NCBI GenBank assembly: GCA_036268995.1
Contig: DATATB010000072.1
Span: 74,433-138,432, forward strand
Direction of reading: 5' to 3'
Origin: DATATB01 sp036268995
GTDB lineage: Bacteria > Planctomycetota > Planctomycetia > Pirellulales > PNKZ01
Length of the DNA stretch: 64,000 nt
Shown: positions 1-8,024 of the stretch, in pieces
Position numbering within the stretch: position 1 is the first letter of the stretch
Layout: every line of letters starts with the position of its first letter
Notes under the pieces: generated by a model
What the model was told of the DNA's origin: nothing
Database searches by the model: none
The model's input: the letters and a program-made list of their open reading frames with translations, nothing else
Program-made: the position numbers and the translations under genes

Positions 1-1
1 C

Positions 2-1030
2 GAACTGCTGGGCGTGCTGACCATCGCCGTGGCGCTGCTGGCCGGCGCATACCTGACCATCAACCGCGAGACCCACCTGCTGGGCATTCGGATTTGCGAA
101 GAGCCGCTGTCGCTGAGCAAGCTGTTTTTGTTCTACGGCCTGCTGGCCGGCATGAGCGACCCGGCCCGCAAGCTCTCGGAGGTATTTAGCCGCATTCAGC
201 GGGGATCGGCCGCGGCGGATCGCATCTATCAATTGATCGATCGCGTGCCGCAGATTGTCGACCCGCCGCAACCGGCGGCCATCGGCCGGCATTGCCGCGA
301 CCTGGTTTTCGATGCCGTCCAGTTTCATTACCACGCCAGCCATCGGGTGCTCGAAGATGTCTCGCTGCACATCCCCTTTGGCGAAACCATCGCCATCGTT
401 GGACCCAACGGCTGCGGCAAGAGCACGCTGGTGAATTTGATTCTCCGCTTTTTCGATCCGATCGGCGGCTCCGTGCGGCTGGACGGCGTCGACATTCGCC
501 ACGGCCGCCTGAACGATTTACGCCGGCAGATCGGCCTGGTCACGCAGGAGACGCTGCTGTTCGACGACACGGTCTTCAATAACATCCGCTACGGCTCGAC
601 CTGGGCACCGCCCGAAAAGGTCTACGAAGCGGCCCAGCAGGCGCTGGCGCATCGGTTTATCGAAGAACGGCTGGAACACGGCTACCAGACGGTGGTCGGG
701 CCCAAGGGCGCCCGGCTCTCGGGCGGCCAGCGGCAGCGCATCGCTTTGGCTCGGGCCATTCTGCGCGACCCGGCCATCCTGATCCTCGACGAGGCCACGA
801 GCCAGGTGGACCTGGAAAGTGAACAGGCTATCCATCGCGTGCTCGAGCAATTCATTCGCGGCCGCACGACGGTCATGATCAGCCACCGCATGAGCACGCT
901 GAGCCTGGCCGACCGGATCGTGGTCATGAACGCCGGCCGCATCCTGGATGTCGGCTCGCACGAGCAGCTCTTGCGGCGTTGCGAACTCTACGGCCGGCTG
1001 CACGATATCCAGTTCAAAGAGATCGCCTGA
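2..1030 (+). CDS. ABC exporter, C-terminal part (ATP-binding domain), cut by the window edge
   Basis: The gene is open at its 5' end: the reading frame runs in from the first bases, so the true start lies outside the window. The visible 340 residues hold the end of a transmembrane domain (hydrophobic LTIAVALLAGAYL, then a second segment around LFLFYGLLAGM) followed by a complete nucleotide-binding domain. Walker A (GPNGCGKST), Q-loop (VTQE), signature (LSGGQRQRIALARA), Walker B (ILILDEAT) and the H-loop histidine (ISHRMS) are all present. This is the half-transporter order (membrane part, then ATPase) of MsbA-like type I exporters. The substrate cannot be read from this part; lipid or polysaccharide export would fit the nearby envelope genes but is inference. 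Confidence 0.93.
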   Translation, partial: ELLGVLTIAVALLAGAYLTINRETHLLGIRICEEPLSLSKLFLFYGLLAGMSDPARKLSEVFSRIQRGSAAADRIYQLIDRVPQIVDPPQPAAIGRHCRDLVFDAVQFHYHASHRVLEDVSLHIPFGETIAIVGPNGCGKSTLVNLILRFFDPIGGSVRLDGVDIRHGRLNDLRRQIGLVTQETLLFDDTVFNNIRYGSTWAPPEKVYEAAQQALAHRFIEERLEHGYQTVVGPKGARLSGGQRQRIALARAILRDPAILILDEATSQVDLESEQAIHRVLEQFIRGRTTVMISHRMSTLSLADRIVVMNAGRILDVGSHEQLLRRCELYGRLHDIQFKEIA

Positions 1031-1047
1031 GCTGTGGTCCGTTGTCC

Positions 1048-1070
1048 GTTGTCCGTGGTCAGTGGTCCGT
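1048..1070. repeat. 23-bp dispersed repeat, copy 1 (GTTGTCCGTGGTCAGT core)
   Basis: These 23 bases are identical to 29278-29300. Here they sit inside a run of tandem GTCCGT units directly after the ABC gene stop. In the second copy the core also occurs inverted, forming a hairpin. Confidence 0.8.
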
Positions 1071-1467
1071 TGCGCCGCTGCGCCAGTTCACGGGCGGCGT
1101 CTGGGCCGGCAAAGTCGCCGCAACCCGCAGCCGCCGAGTGCACGCTGCCGGTAAATATCTGCTGCCGCCGGCCGCCGGGTCACCACTTTTCAATTGCGGC
1201 ATCGGGTTTGCGTATTGCCGGGCTCGAACAAGAGACGCCTGCCACCGCCGCGCGACGTTTTCCAACGTCTGAACAAGCGCGTGGGGCCGGAAGAGAAGAG
1301 GGACGAGGCCCGCCATGCAAAACCGCGATAAACAGCCGCAAACGAGCCGTTTATCGCTCCGGACGGCACTCGTGCCGGCCGGTTTCTGGGCCTCGTCGGC
1401 AAGCCTGCAGGACGAGCCGGCACAGGAGGGAACAGACCTGTGCCGGCTTCATCCTGTTGCAAAATGC

Positions 1468-1513
1468 TGTATCGTTATCGAACACTTGTAGCGAAACGAT
1501 ACACCCTGGTGTA
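1468..1513. promoter_or_regulatory. Overlapping inverted repeats, possible operator
   Basis: TGTATCGTT at 1468-1476 is repeated inverted as AACGATACA at 1495-1503. Overlapping the right arm, TACACC CT GGTGTA at 1500-1513 is a second palindrome. The pair lies about 90 bp upstream of the -35 box proposed for the DUF1549 gene. Binding of a regulator is inference; no cognate regulator gene is nearby. Confidence 0.3.
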
Positions 1514-1598
1514 GCCTTGCCTACTGGGGATCAGCAGTCGAAAAGACGTCGGGCCAAATTTGACCGAAGCCGAAGCCAAACGCGGACTTGGTTTTCGT

Positions 1599-1626
1599 TT
1601 GACTGCCGCTGGCAATCACTTAATAT
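1599..1626 (+). promoter_or_regulatory. Probable sigma70-type promoter of the DUF1549/DUF1501 operon
   Basis: TTGACT at 1599-1604 and TAATAT at 1621-1626 are separated by 16 bp. Transcription would begin near 1633, leaving a 5' leader of about 40 nt with an AAGGGAGGGG ribosome binding site before the ATG at 1673. Confidence 0.5.
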
Positions 1627-1672
1627 GACGATTCACTGCCTAGTTCGCTCGCTGCCAAGGGAGGGGTCCGCC

Positions 1673-3421
1673 ATGTCGTTGATCGTTCGAAGGTTTTTCG
1701 CTGCGCGCCAGTTTGCACTGGCACTGGCCTTGGCCTTTGCAGGGCTCTGCGGTTTGGCCGCCGCTCCGCAGGCGTTTGCGCAACAGTTGGCCGATAGCGG
1801 TGGAACCAGCGGCGATGCGAAAAGCGGCAAGTCAGACTCGCTAGCCAATACCGGCAGCGGTGTGTCAGAGCAGGACATCATCGACTATATCAACGCCCAG
1901 ATTCGGGCCGGTTGGAAAGATGCCGAAATCAGCCCTTCGATGAAGGCGACGGAGAATGAATGGTGCCGCCGCGTGTTTCTCGACGTGCTCGGCCGCCTGC
2001 CGCGAGTCGACGAGTTGAAGCAGTTCCTGACCACGCCGGGCAACAAGAAGGCTAAGCTCCTTGATCGCTTGTTGGAAAGCGACCAATACGTCGAGGAGTA
2101 TGCTCGCAACTGGACCACGATCTGGACGAACCTGCTGATCGGCCGTCCGCCGGCCCGCCGCGAAAATCGCGACATGACCAATCGCGACGGCATGCAGCAG
2201 TTCTTGCGTCGCTCGTTTCTGACCAATAAGCCCTACGACCAGATGGTCTACGAAATCGTCAGCGCCACCGGCAACACCAAGCCAGGCGAACCCAGCTACA
2301 ACGGCGCGACGAACTTCCTGGTCAACAAGCTGCAAGAGAACGCCACCGAGGCCACGAGCAAGACGGCCAAGTACTTCCTGGGCTTGCAGGTGCAGTGCAC
2401 GCAGTGCCACAACCATCCGTTCAATGACTGGAAGCAGGACCAGTTCTGGAGCATGAACGCGTTCTTCCGGCAGACGGGGGCCCAGGCCTCGCGCATTGGC
2501 CGCGAGATCGACAACACCGTGCTCTCGAATCACGATTTCGGCGGCGAGGGCAACACGCCCAAGGAAGCCGAAATCTACTTCGAGCTGCGCAACGGCCAGA
2601 TGCAAGTGGCCTATCCCACGTTCGTCGACGGCACGCGCATCAATCCCAGCGGCTATGTGGGCGAAGTCGATCGCCGCGCCGAGCTGGGCAAGCTGATGAT
2701 CAAGAGCGAATTCCTGGGCAAGGCCATCGCCAACCGCATGTGGGCCCACTTCCTCGGCTACGGCTTCACCAAGCCCGTCGACGACCTCGGCCCGCACAAC
2801 CAGGCCTCGCATCCCGAGCTGCTGGAGCGGCTGGGCAAAGAGTTCTCGACCCACGGCCACGACCTCAAGAAGCTGATCCGCTGGATCGCTTTGAGCGACG
2901 CCTACGGGTTGTCGAGCAAGGCCAACGCCCGCAACGCGAAGGACGATCCGACGCTGGGCGAAAAGCCCAAGTTCAGCCACTTCTACCTGCGGATGATGCA
3001 GGCCGAAGATCTGTACGAATCGCTGTTGGTGATCACCAAGGCCGACGAGGCCAAGAGCTACGAAGAGCGCGAACGCACGAAAGGCGCGTGGCTGCAACAG
3101 TTCACCCTGACGTTCGGCAACGACGAAGGGGACGAAGCCACGACCTTCAACGGCACGATCCCTCAGACCTTGATGATGATGAATGGCGAAATGGTCAAGG
3201 ACGCCACCAGCGACAAGGTGATGAATATGCTCGTTGGCGACGCCGGGCCTTCGCAGGCGGTCGAGTATTTGTACCTGGCGGCCCTGGCCCGCCGGCCGTC
3301 GGGCAATGAGGTGGGTCTGGCTATGGATATGGTCAGCTCGCGCGGGGCGGCGGTGATGACCGGCTATCAGGATCTGTGGTGGGCACTACTGAACTCCAAC
3401 GAGTTCATTTTCAATCACTAG
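1673..3421 (+). CDS. Secreted DUF1549 and DUF1553 domain protein
   Basis: The chosen ATG at 1673 follows a strong AAGGGAGGGG ribosome binding site and opens a signal peptide (MSLIVRRFF, hydrophobic core, AFAQQ cleavage region), giving 582 residues. DUF1549 occupies roughly residues 60-290 and DUF1553 roughly 320-570. The family-typical CTQCHNHPFNDW lies in the DUF1549 part and includes a CxxCH heme-c-like motif. The PSCyt1 cytochrome domain often found at the N-terminus of planctomycete relatives is absent, so this is a short form. It is followed after 69 bp by a DUF1501 gene, the standard planctomycete partner, and the pair ends at a strong terminator. The biochemical function is not established; heme binding is only suggested by the motif. 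Confidence 0.9.
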   Translation: MSLIVRRFFAARQFALALALAFAGLCGLAAAPQAFAQQLADSGGTSGDAKSGKSDSLANTGSGVSEQDIIDYINAQIRAGWKDAEISPSMKATENEWCRRVFLDVLGRLPRVDELKQFLTTPGNKKAKLLDRLLESDQYVEEYARNWTTIWTNLLIGRPPARRENRDMTNRDGMQQFLRRSFLTNKPYDQMVYEIVSATGNTKPGEPSYNGATNFLVNKLQENATEATSKTAKYFLGLQVQCTQCHNHPFNDWKQDQFWSMNAFFRQTGAQASRIGREIDNTVLSNHDFGGEGNTPKEAEIYFELRNGQMQVAYPTFVDGTRINPSGYVGEVDRRAELGKLMIKSEFLGKAIANRMWAHFLGYGFTKPVDDLGPHNQASHPELLERLGKEFSTHGHDLKKLIRWIALSDAYGLSSKANARNAKDDPTLGEKPKFSHFYLRMMQAEDLYESLLVITKADEAKSYEERERTKGAWLQQFTLTFGNDEGDEATTFNGTIPQTLMMMNGEMVKDATSDKVMNMLVGDAGPSQAVEYLYLAALARRPSGNEVGLAMDMVSSRGAAVMTGYQDLWWALLNSNEFIFNH

Positions 3422-3490
3422 ACTCGTCAGCGCGTTTTCAAAACCAAGCAAGCAACATGCGGCTCAACTAACAAGCAGGGAGAAAGTGCA

Positions 3491-4807
3491 ATGTCCTACG
3501 AGACCCCACGCGGCATGAACCGGCGCCATTTCATGGAGCACATGGCTACCGCGGCCGCGCTCACGGTTCCCGCGGCCAGCATGTTTACCAACGCCCTTCG
3601 CGCCGGCGCGGCGGATATGCAGAAGCGGCACAAGGCCGCGATCCTGCTGTACATGAGCTCCGGTCCGGCCACGATCGATATCTGGGACCTCAAGCCGGGC
3701 GCTCCCACCGGCGGCGAGTTCAAGCCTATCGACACCACCGCCAGCGGCGTGCAGATCACCGAGCACATGCCGCTGATGGCCCAGCAGATGAAGCACATGG
3801 CCATCGTGCGTTCGATGAGCACCCGCGAGGCCGACCACGCCCGCGGCCGCTACTACATGCACACGGGCTACGTGCCCAATCCCACGGTGGATTATCCCAG
3901 CTACGGCGCCGTGATCAGCCACGAGCTGTCAAGCCAGAGCCACGGTCTCGAAATTCCGCCGTTCGTGTCGATCGGCGGCGCCAGCGAAGGGCCCGGCTTC
4001 CTGGGCATGAGCTACGCCCCCTTTGTCGTCGATTCCAATGGCGACGTCCGCAACTTGGACCTGTCGATGGACGTCGGCCGGCTCCAACAGCGGATGACCA
4101 TGCTCTCGGAGTTGGAGCGCAATTTCGCCAGCCAGCGGCGCGGCGATGCGGCCACCGACCATGCCAAGGTGCTGGATAGCACGGTCAACCTGATGACCAG
4201 CAAGCAGATGGCTGCTTTCAAGATCACGGGCGAGCCGGCCAAGATTCTCGAGCGCTACGGGGTCAATGCTCCCGCCGGCGGCGGTGCTCGCGGCGGCATG
4301 GCCCGCAACACGACCTTCGGCAAGAGCTGCTTGATGGCCCGCCGGCTGGTCGAGCAGGGCGTGCCGTTTGTCGAAGTCGACATGGGCGGCTGGGACGACC
4401 ACCAGAACGTGTTCACCAACCTCAAGCAGCGCCTGCCCGCCTTGGACCAGGGCATGAGTGCGTTGGTCGAAGACCTCAACGAGCGCGGCATGCTGCAAGA
4501 TACGGCCATCATTTGGATGGGCGACTTCGGCCGCACCCCGCGCATCAACGGCCGGGCCGGCCGCGATCACTGGGCCCGCAGTTGGAGCTGCGTGGTCGGT
4601 GGCGGCGGCATCAAGGGCGGCCAGGCCGTCGGCAAGACCAACTCCGATGGCACCATGGTCGAGAGCGAGCCCTACACCTCGCAAGATCTCATGGCCTCGG
4701 TGCTCAAGGGCCTCGGCATCTCGCTGGAAACCGTGTTCACCAGCAAGAACAACCGCCCCATGAAGATCGCCAACAGCGGCCGCGTGATCAAGGAACTCTT
4801 CGCCTAA
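3491..4807 (+). CDS. DUF1501 domain protein with twin-arginine-like signal
   Basis: This 438-residue protein starts at ATG 3491 behind AGGGAGAAAG. The N-terminus contains NRRHFM followed by a hydrophobic stretch and an alanine-rich cleavage region, which resembles a Tat signal, so export in a folded state is likely. The body is DUF1501, an alkaline-phosphatase/sulfatase-like fold, with family motifs such as SSGPATIDIWDLKP near the N-terminus and IWMGDFGRTPRING near the C-terminus, and DHWARSW behind it. It lies 69 bp downstream of the DUF1549/1553 gene and is presumably cotranscribed. Planctomycetes carry many such pairs, often linked to polysaccharide breakdown, but the reaction is unknown. 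A second, unlinked DUF1501 protein lies at 62150-63613. Confidence 0.92.
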   Translation: MSYETPRGMNRRHFMEHMATAAALTVPAASMFTNALRAGAADMQKRHKAAILLYMSSGPATIDIWDLKPGAPTGGEFKPIDTTASGVQITEHMPLMAQQMKHMAIVRSMSTREADHARGRYYMHTGYVPNPTVDYPSYGAVISHELSSQSHGLEIPPFVSIGGASEGPGFLGMSYAPFVVDSNGDVRNLDLSMDVGRLQQRMTMLSELERNFASQRRGDAATDHAKVLDSTVNLMTSKQMAAFKITGEPAKILERYGVNAPAGGGARGGMARNTTFGKSCLMARRLVEQGVPFVEVDMGGWDDHQNVFTNLKQRLPALDQGMSALVEDLNERGMLQDTAIIWMGDFGRTPRINGRAGRDHWARSWSCVVGGGGIKGGQAVGKTNSDGTMVESEPYTSQDLMASVLKGLGISLETVFTSKNNRPMKIANSGRVIKELFA

Positions 4808-4842
4808 TCACCGCTGTCACAAGTTGCGAATCGCGTATCGCG

Positions 4843-4885
4843 AACCGGCCGAGCCCCAAAATAGGCTCGGCCGGTTCTTTTTTTT
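4843..4885 (+). terminator. Rho-independent terminator of the DUF1549-DUF1501 operon
   Basis: A perfect 13-bp stem (AACCGGCCGAGCC at 4843-4855, its complement at 4864-4876) with an 8-nt loop is followed by C and eight T residues. It sits 35 bp after the DUF1501 stop and ahead of a convergent gene. Confidence 0.93.
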
Positions 4886-4928
4886 GATAAAGCAAAGAAC
4901 GTCGCGACTCGGCAGGCGGATCCCAGCC

Positions 4929-5726
4929 TTAATACAGCGAGACGCGCGTGCCATTGGCAAACGTCCAGGCCGGTTGGGCCTGGCGCTGCTCGTGGTTCAA
5001 GATCCAGCGCTGCTCGGGCCGCAGCAGAGCGGTCCGCACGAACATGCCGGGCGAGACCCGCGCCGGCGGCAAAGGCGACGGAAGGTCGAGTCCGGCAGTC
5101 AGCATGATTTGCCAGGCACGCGCGGCATGACGCAACCGGACGTGCAGCGGGTCTAGTCCGTACCAGGCTGCCACCGGCTCGACGACCGGAATCTGCCGCT
5201 CGGCGGCCAACTCGCGGACGAGGCCGTCCAGCTCGCAGGACCGCCGGACGGCGGCCTCGAAGGGCACCTCGCAGCCCGGAAACATGAGACGCACCATGAG
5301 TTGGTAGCCGCCGGGCGTGACGCGTGGCAAGTTGCACAGCGGCAGGCCGGTGACCGTGACCTGCGCACCGTGCTGCTGGAGTCGATCAAAACAGGTCGCC
5401 ACCCACTGGGCAATTTGTTTTGGGTCGGCGCCGTAGAACAGGTCGTTGCCGATGTCGGTTACCAGTGCCCGAGCCGGTAGCGGCGGCCGCTCGGCCAAGG
5501 CGGGCCATAGTCCGCACTGGATCGTGCCCGGCAACGAGCGGATCAGCACGCGGCTGGTGTTGCCGTACGAGCGTCCATGTCCGGCGGCGACCAGAATATC
5601 GAGCGGCTCGTTCCACAATTGCGCGGCCGTTTGCAGCACCAAGGCCAGGCCGCGCGTGAGATTGCTGGCTCCCAACAAAATCAATCGCCGCGAAGGCAGC
5701 GGAAGAGCAACCGTGGATGCCGGCAC
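4929..5726 (-). CDS. SGNH/GDSL-like hydrolase
   Basis: The 265-residue product has the four SGNH blocks in order: a nucleophile context LLGASNLTRG (Ser21), a glycine block (AAGHGRSYG, about residues 48-55), TDIGND with Asn94, and LDPLHVR with the Asp192/His195 pair spaced DxxH. This order fits an esterase or acyl hydrolase of the GDSL/SGNH superfamily. No clear signal peptide is seen, so it may act in the cytoplasm. It starts 3 bp after the stop of the upstream M50 protease gene and is probably cotranscribed with it. The substrate is unknown; polysaccharide deacylation would fit the envelope theme but is inference. Confidence 0.75.
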   Translation of the reverse strand: MPASTVALPLPSRRLILLGASNLTRGLALVLQTAAQLWNEPLDILVAAGHGRSYGNTSRVLIRSLPGTIQCGLWPALAERPPLPARALVTDIGNDLFYGADPKQIAQWVATCFDRLQQHGAQVTVTGLPLCNLPRVTPGGYQLMVRLMFPGCEVPFEAAVRRSCELDGLVRELAAERQIPVVEPVAAWYGLDPLHVRLRHAARAWQIMLTAGLDLPSPLPPARVSPGMFVRTALLRPEQRWILNHEQRQAQPAWTFANGTRVSLY

Positions 5727-5729
5727 CGT

Positions 5730-6518
5730 TCACCAGCCTCCTCGACCGCCGTATGCCTGCAACATTTGGAAATTCATGTATGCCAGATAGCCGAACATCA
5801 AGGCGAGGTAAAACTCGTTGAAGCGCATCAGCGACAGGGCCGCCATGCCAACGGCCGTGACGATCGAAAGCCGCAGCGCCTGTTCAAAGCCCTGCCGAGG
5901 ATTGGACATTTGCAGGATTTCGCGAAACACCTGCCCGCCATCGAGCGGAAAAATCGGCAGCAAGTTGATCAGCCCCCACAAGATGTTGACTTCCAGCAGG
6001 AAATAGACAATCAGTTGGATGCGAAAGTTCTCAATCTCGCGGCCGGGAAAGTCCCAACTGAACAAGCCGGTGTCAAACCCGACGTGGTAGCCGCCCAGCA
6101 CGAGTGCCAACTGCAAAACGAGCGCAAACAAAAACCCGGCGGCGGGACCGGCCAGCGAAATCAGGATCTGCGCGCGAGGCGTCCGCGAGCGACCATAGGT
6201 TCCCTCGGGAACCGCCAGCCCGCCGAACGAATACAGCACGATATGCGAATTCACCCCGAAATAGCGAAAGGCCAGCGCGTGCCCCATTTCATGAATCAGC
6301 AGCGAAAACAGCACGACCACCGTCCAGATCGCCACCACTTGTGGCGGCGACTTGATGTTCAACAGCAAGGTCACGAGCCAGAACATCGGATGAATACGAA
6401 TGTGGAAGCCGGCCAGGTTGAAGTTCAAATCCCAGGCGGTTCGAGACGGCTCGCCAAACACACGTCGGCTCCAAAAGGTTGCGCAGAATCGATCGAGGTC
6501 CGCCGGCGACGGGCGCAC
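5730..6518 (-). CDS. Site-2 protease family (M50) membrane metalloprotease
   Basis: The 262-residue integral membrane protein carries the zinc motif HEMGH (His76, Glu77, His80) inside a hydrophobic segment (VVVLFSLLIHEMGHALAF) and the second M50 motif, NLLPIFPLDGG, near residue 210, which supplies the third metal ligand. It lacks the PDZ domain of RseP and is close to the short SpoIVFB/FtsH-independent type of rhomboid-like size. Substrates cannot be predicted from sequence. It lies 44 bp downstream of lpxB and 3 bp upstream of the SGNH hydrolase gene, forming a three-gene minus-strand run. Confidence 0.9.
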   Translation of the reverse strand: MRPSPADLDRFCATFWSRRVFGEPSRTAWDLNFNLAGFHIRIHPMFWLVTLLLNIKSPPQVVAIWTVVVLFSLLIHEMGHALAFRYFGVNSHIVLYSFGGLAVPEGTYGRSRTPRAQILISLAGPAAGFLFALVLQLALVLGGYHVGFDTGLFSWDFPGREIENFRIQLIVYFLLEVNILWGLINLLPIFPLDGGQVFREILQMSNPRQGFEQALRLSIVTAVGMAALSLMRFNEFYLALMFGYLAYMNFQMLQAYGGRGGW

Positions 6519-6562
6519 GGGCGCTCCGCTGGCAACGATTCCTGGCCCAACATAACGTGCCG

Positions 6563-7849
6563 TCAGCCCAAACCCAAGGGCTGCGACACGCTGCCGAGTG
6601 AGGTCCTAGCGGCGGCTCGGGCCTGCCCGGCCGGCAGGCAATGGGGCCGCGGCGGCGAATCGGCCGGCCGCGTCAACTCGGCGAGAATGTAGTCGGCCGC
6701 CCGGGCCGAAGCTCCGCCGTGGGCGACTTTTTCGCGCAATGCCATCAGCCGCTGGATGCAGGCTTGCCGCTGGCCTTCGTTTTCGAGCCACCGCAACAGA
6801 TGCCGCGCCATGGCCTCTGAGCGATCTTCGCAGGTCAAATACTCGGGAAACAGCACCGCTTCGGCCCCCGGCGCGTCGGGATCGAAAGCCGGAACTTTGG
6901 CCGGAAAGAGCTCCTTGGCCGCCAGCAGATTCACCAGCGTGATATATGTCGTGCGACGGAAAAACCCCTGCACGAAATAGGCCAGGCGGCTGATCCAGTA
7001 AAGCACGACCGTGGGTTTTGCGGCATCCAATAGCTCCAGCGACACCGAACCCGAGACCGCCAGGCAGCAGTCAGCCAGCTCGATCAACTCGGGGGTCCGT
7101 CGCAGAAACACTTCGACCGGCAAGCCCGATCGTCCAACCAGCCGCCGCGCGAACTCGGCCTGGTGAGGTTTGAAGCTGGCGATGGCAAACCGCACGTCCG
7201 GTCTTTGTGCGTGGATCAAGGCCGCCGTTTTGAGCATCCACTGCAGGTTGTGCTCGACCTCCTGCGTCCGCGAGCCGGGCAGAATCGTCACCAGGCGTCC
7301 GGCGCGGGCGCGCTCGCGAGCCAGCAATGCCTGGTCCAGCTTGCGGTCGTGCGTTTCGTCGAAGAACGGATGGCCGACGAACGTGGCCCGGCAGCCGTGC
7401 TGGCGGAACCAATCTTCTTCAAAGGGAAGACCGCACAGCACGTGGTCGACGAACCGCCGCATCTTTTTCACCCGCCACGATCCCCAAGCCCAAATCTGCG
7501 GCGGGGCATAATAAAACACGGGGATGCCGTGGGCCTTGGCACGCCGCGCGATCCACCAGTTGAAGCCGGGGTAGTCCACCAGCACCACCGCGTCGGGGCG
7601 ATGATGGTGAAAATAACGATCGGCCCGGCTCAACAGATCGAGAAACTTGTGCAGGTTCACCAACACCCGCGCAAACCACATCACGGCCAGCGCCGTGAGA
7701 TCGGTGTGCAGTTGGCAACCCGCTGCCGCCATGACCGGCCCGCCATAGCCGACGAACTCGAGATCCGGTTGCCGCTGTCGCAGCGCGCGGATCAGGTTCG
7801 CGGCGTGCAAATCGCCGCTGGGTTCGCCGACCGAGAAAAAGATCTTCAT
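6563..7849 (-). CDS. lpxB: Lipid-A-disaccharide synthase
   Basis: LpxB condenses UDP-2,3-diacylglucosamine with lipid X to give the lipid A disaccharide on the inner face of the inner membrane. The 428-residue product opens with the family signature MKIFFSVGEPSGDLHAANLI, continues with VDYPGFNWWIARRAK and YYAPPQIWAWGSWR, and has PGSRTQEVEHNL in the second half. The start at 7849 is chosen because the motif begins there and GGGAAGG lies a few bases upstream; an open frame extends further but would overlap the divergent gene. A low-complexity tail of some 30 residues follows the enzyme core. The gene is divergent from an LptF/G permease, placing lipid A synthesis and LPS transport side by side. 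Confidence 0.95.
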   Translation of the reverse strand: MKIFFSVGEPSGDLHAANLIRALRQRQPDLEFVGYGGPVMAAAGCQLHTDLTALAVMWFARVLVNLHKFLDLLSRADRYFHHHRPDAVVLVDYPGFNWWIARRAKAHGIPVFYYAPPQIWAWGSWRVKKMRRFVDHVLCGLPFEEDWFRQHGCRATFVGHPFFDETHDRKLDQALLARERARAGRLVTILPGSRTQEVEHNLQWMLKTAALIHAQRPDVRFAIASFKPHQAEFARRLVGRSGLPVEVFLRRTPELIELADCCLAVSGSVSLELLDAAKPTVVLYWISRLAYFVQGFFRRTTYITLVNLLAAKELFPAKVPAFDPDAPGAEAVLFPEYLTCEDRSEAMARHLLRWLENEGQRQACIQRLMALREKVAHGGASARAADYILAELTRPADSPPRPHCLPAGQARAAARTSLGSVSQPLGLG

Positions 7850-8024
7850 CGCGCCTTCCCGGCCATCCCACGTTTCATGATGCCGGCAGCTTGCCAGCTT
7901 GTTTTTTGGCGCGGAAGTATGGCACAAGCCCACTGGCAAAAACAGGTCAATTGGCGCGTCTGCCTGCATGCTGGCAGCCGCTGACCTTGACCGGGACCGG
8001 CGCCGCGACGAAACTACCGCCCCC

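Larger units (their letters stand above)
1031..1672. other. Intergenic region with repeats, palindromes and a promoter; no gene seen
   Basis: A reading frame runs through this stretch in phase with the downstream gene, but it has no ribosome binding site, is repeat-rich and lies upstream of a convincing promoter, start and signal peptide, so it is treated as noncoding. It contains the tandem GTCCGT-type repeat near 1034-1077, an inverted repeat at 1468-1503, a palindrome at 1500-1513 and a promoter at 1599-1626, listed separately. Confidence 0.7.

Noticed and set aside
1034..1672. Extension of the DUF1549 protein by about 213 residues at its N-terminus
   Set aside because: It would bury the signal peptide and cross tandem repeats and a promoter; the ATG at 1673 has a strong ribosome binding site.
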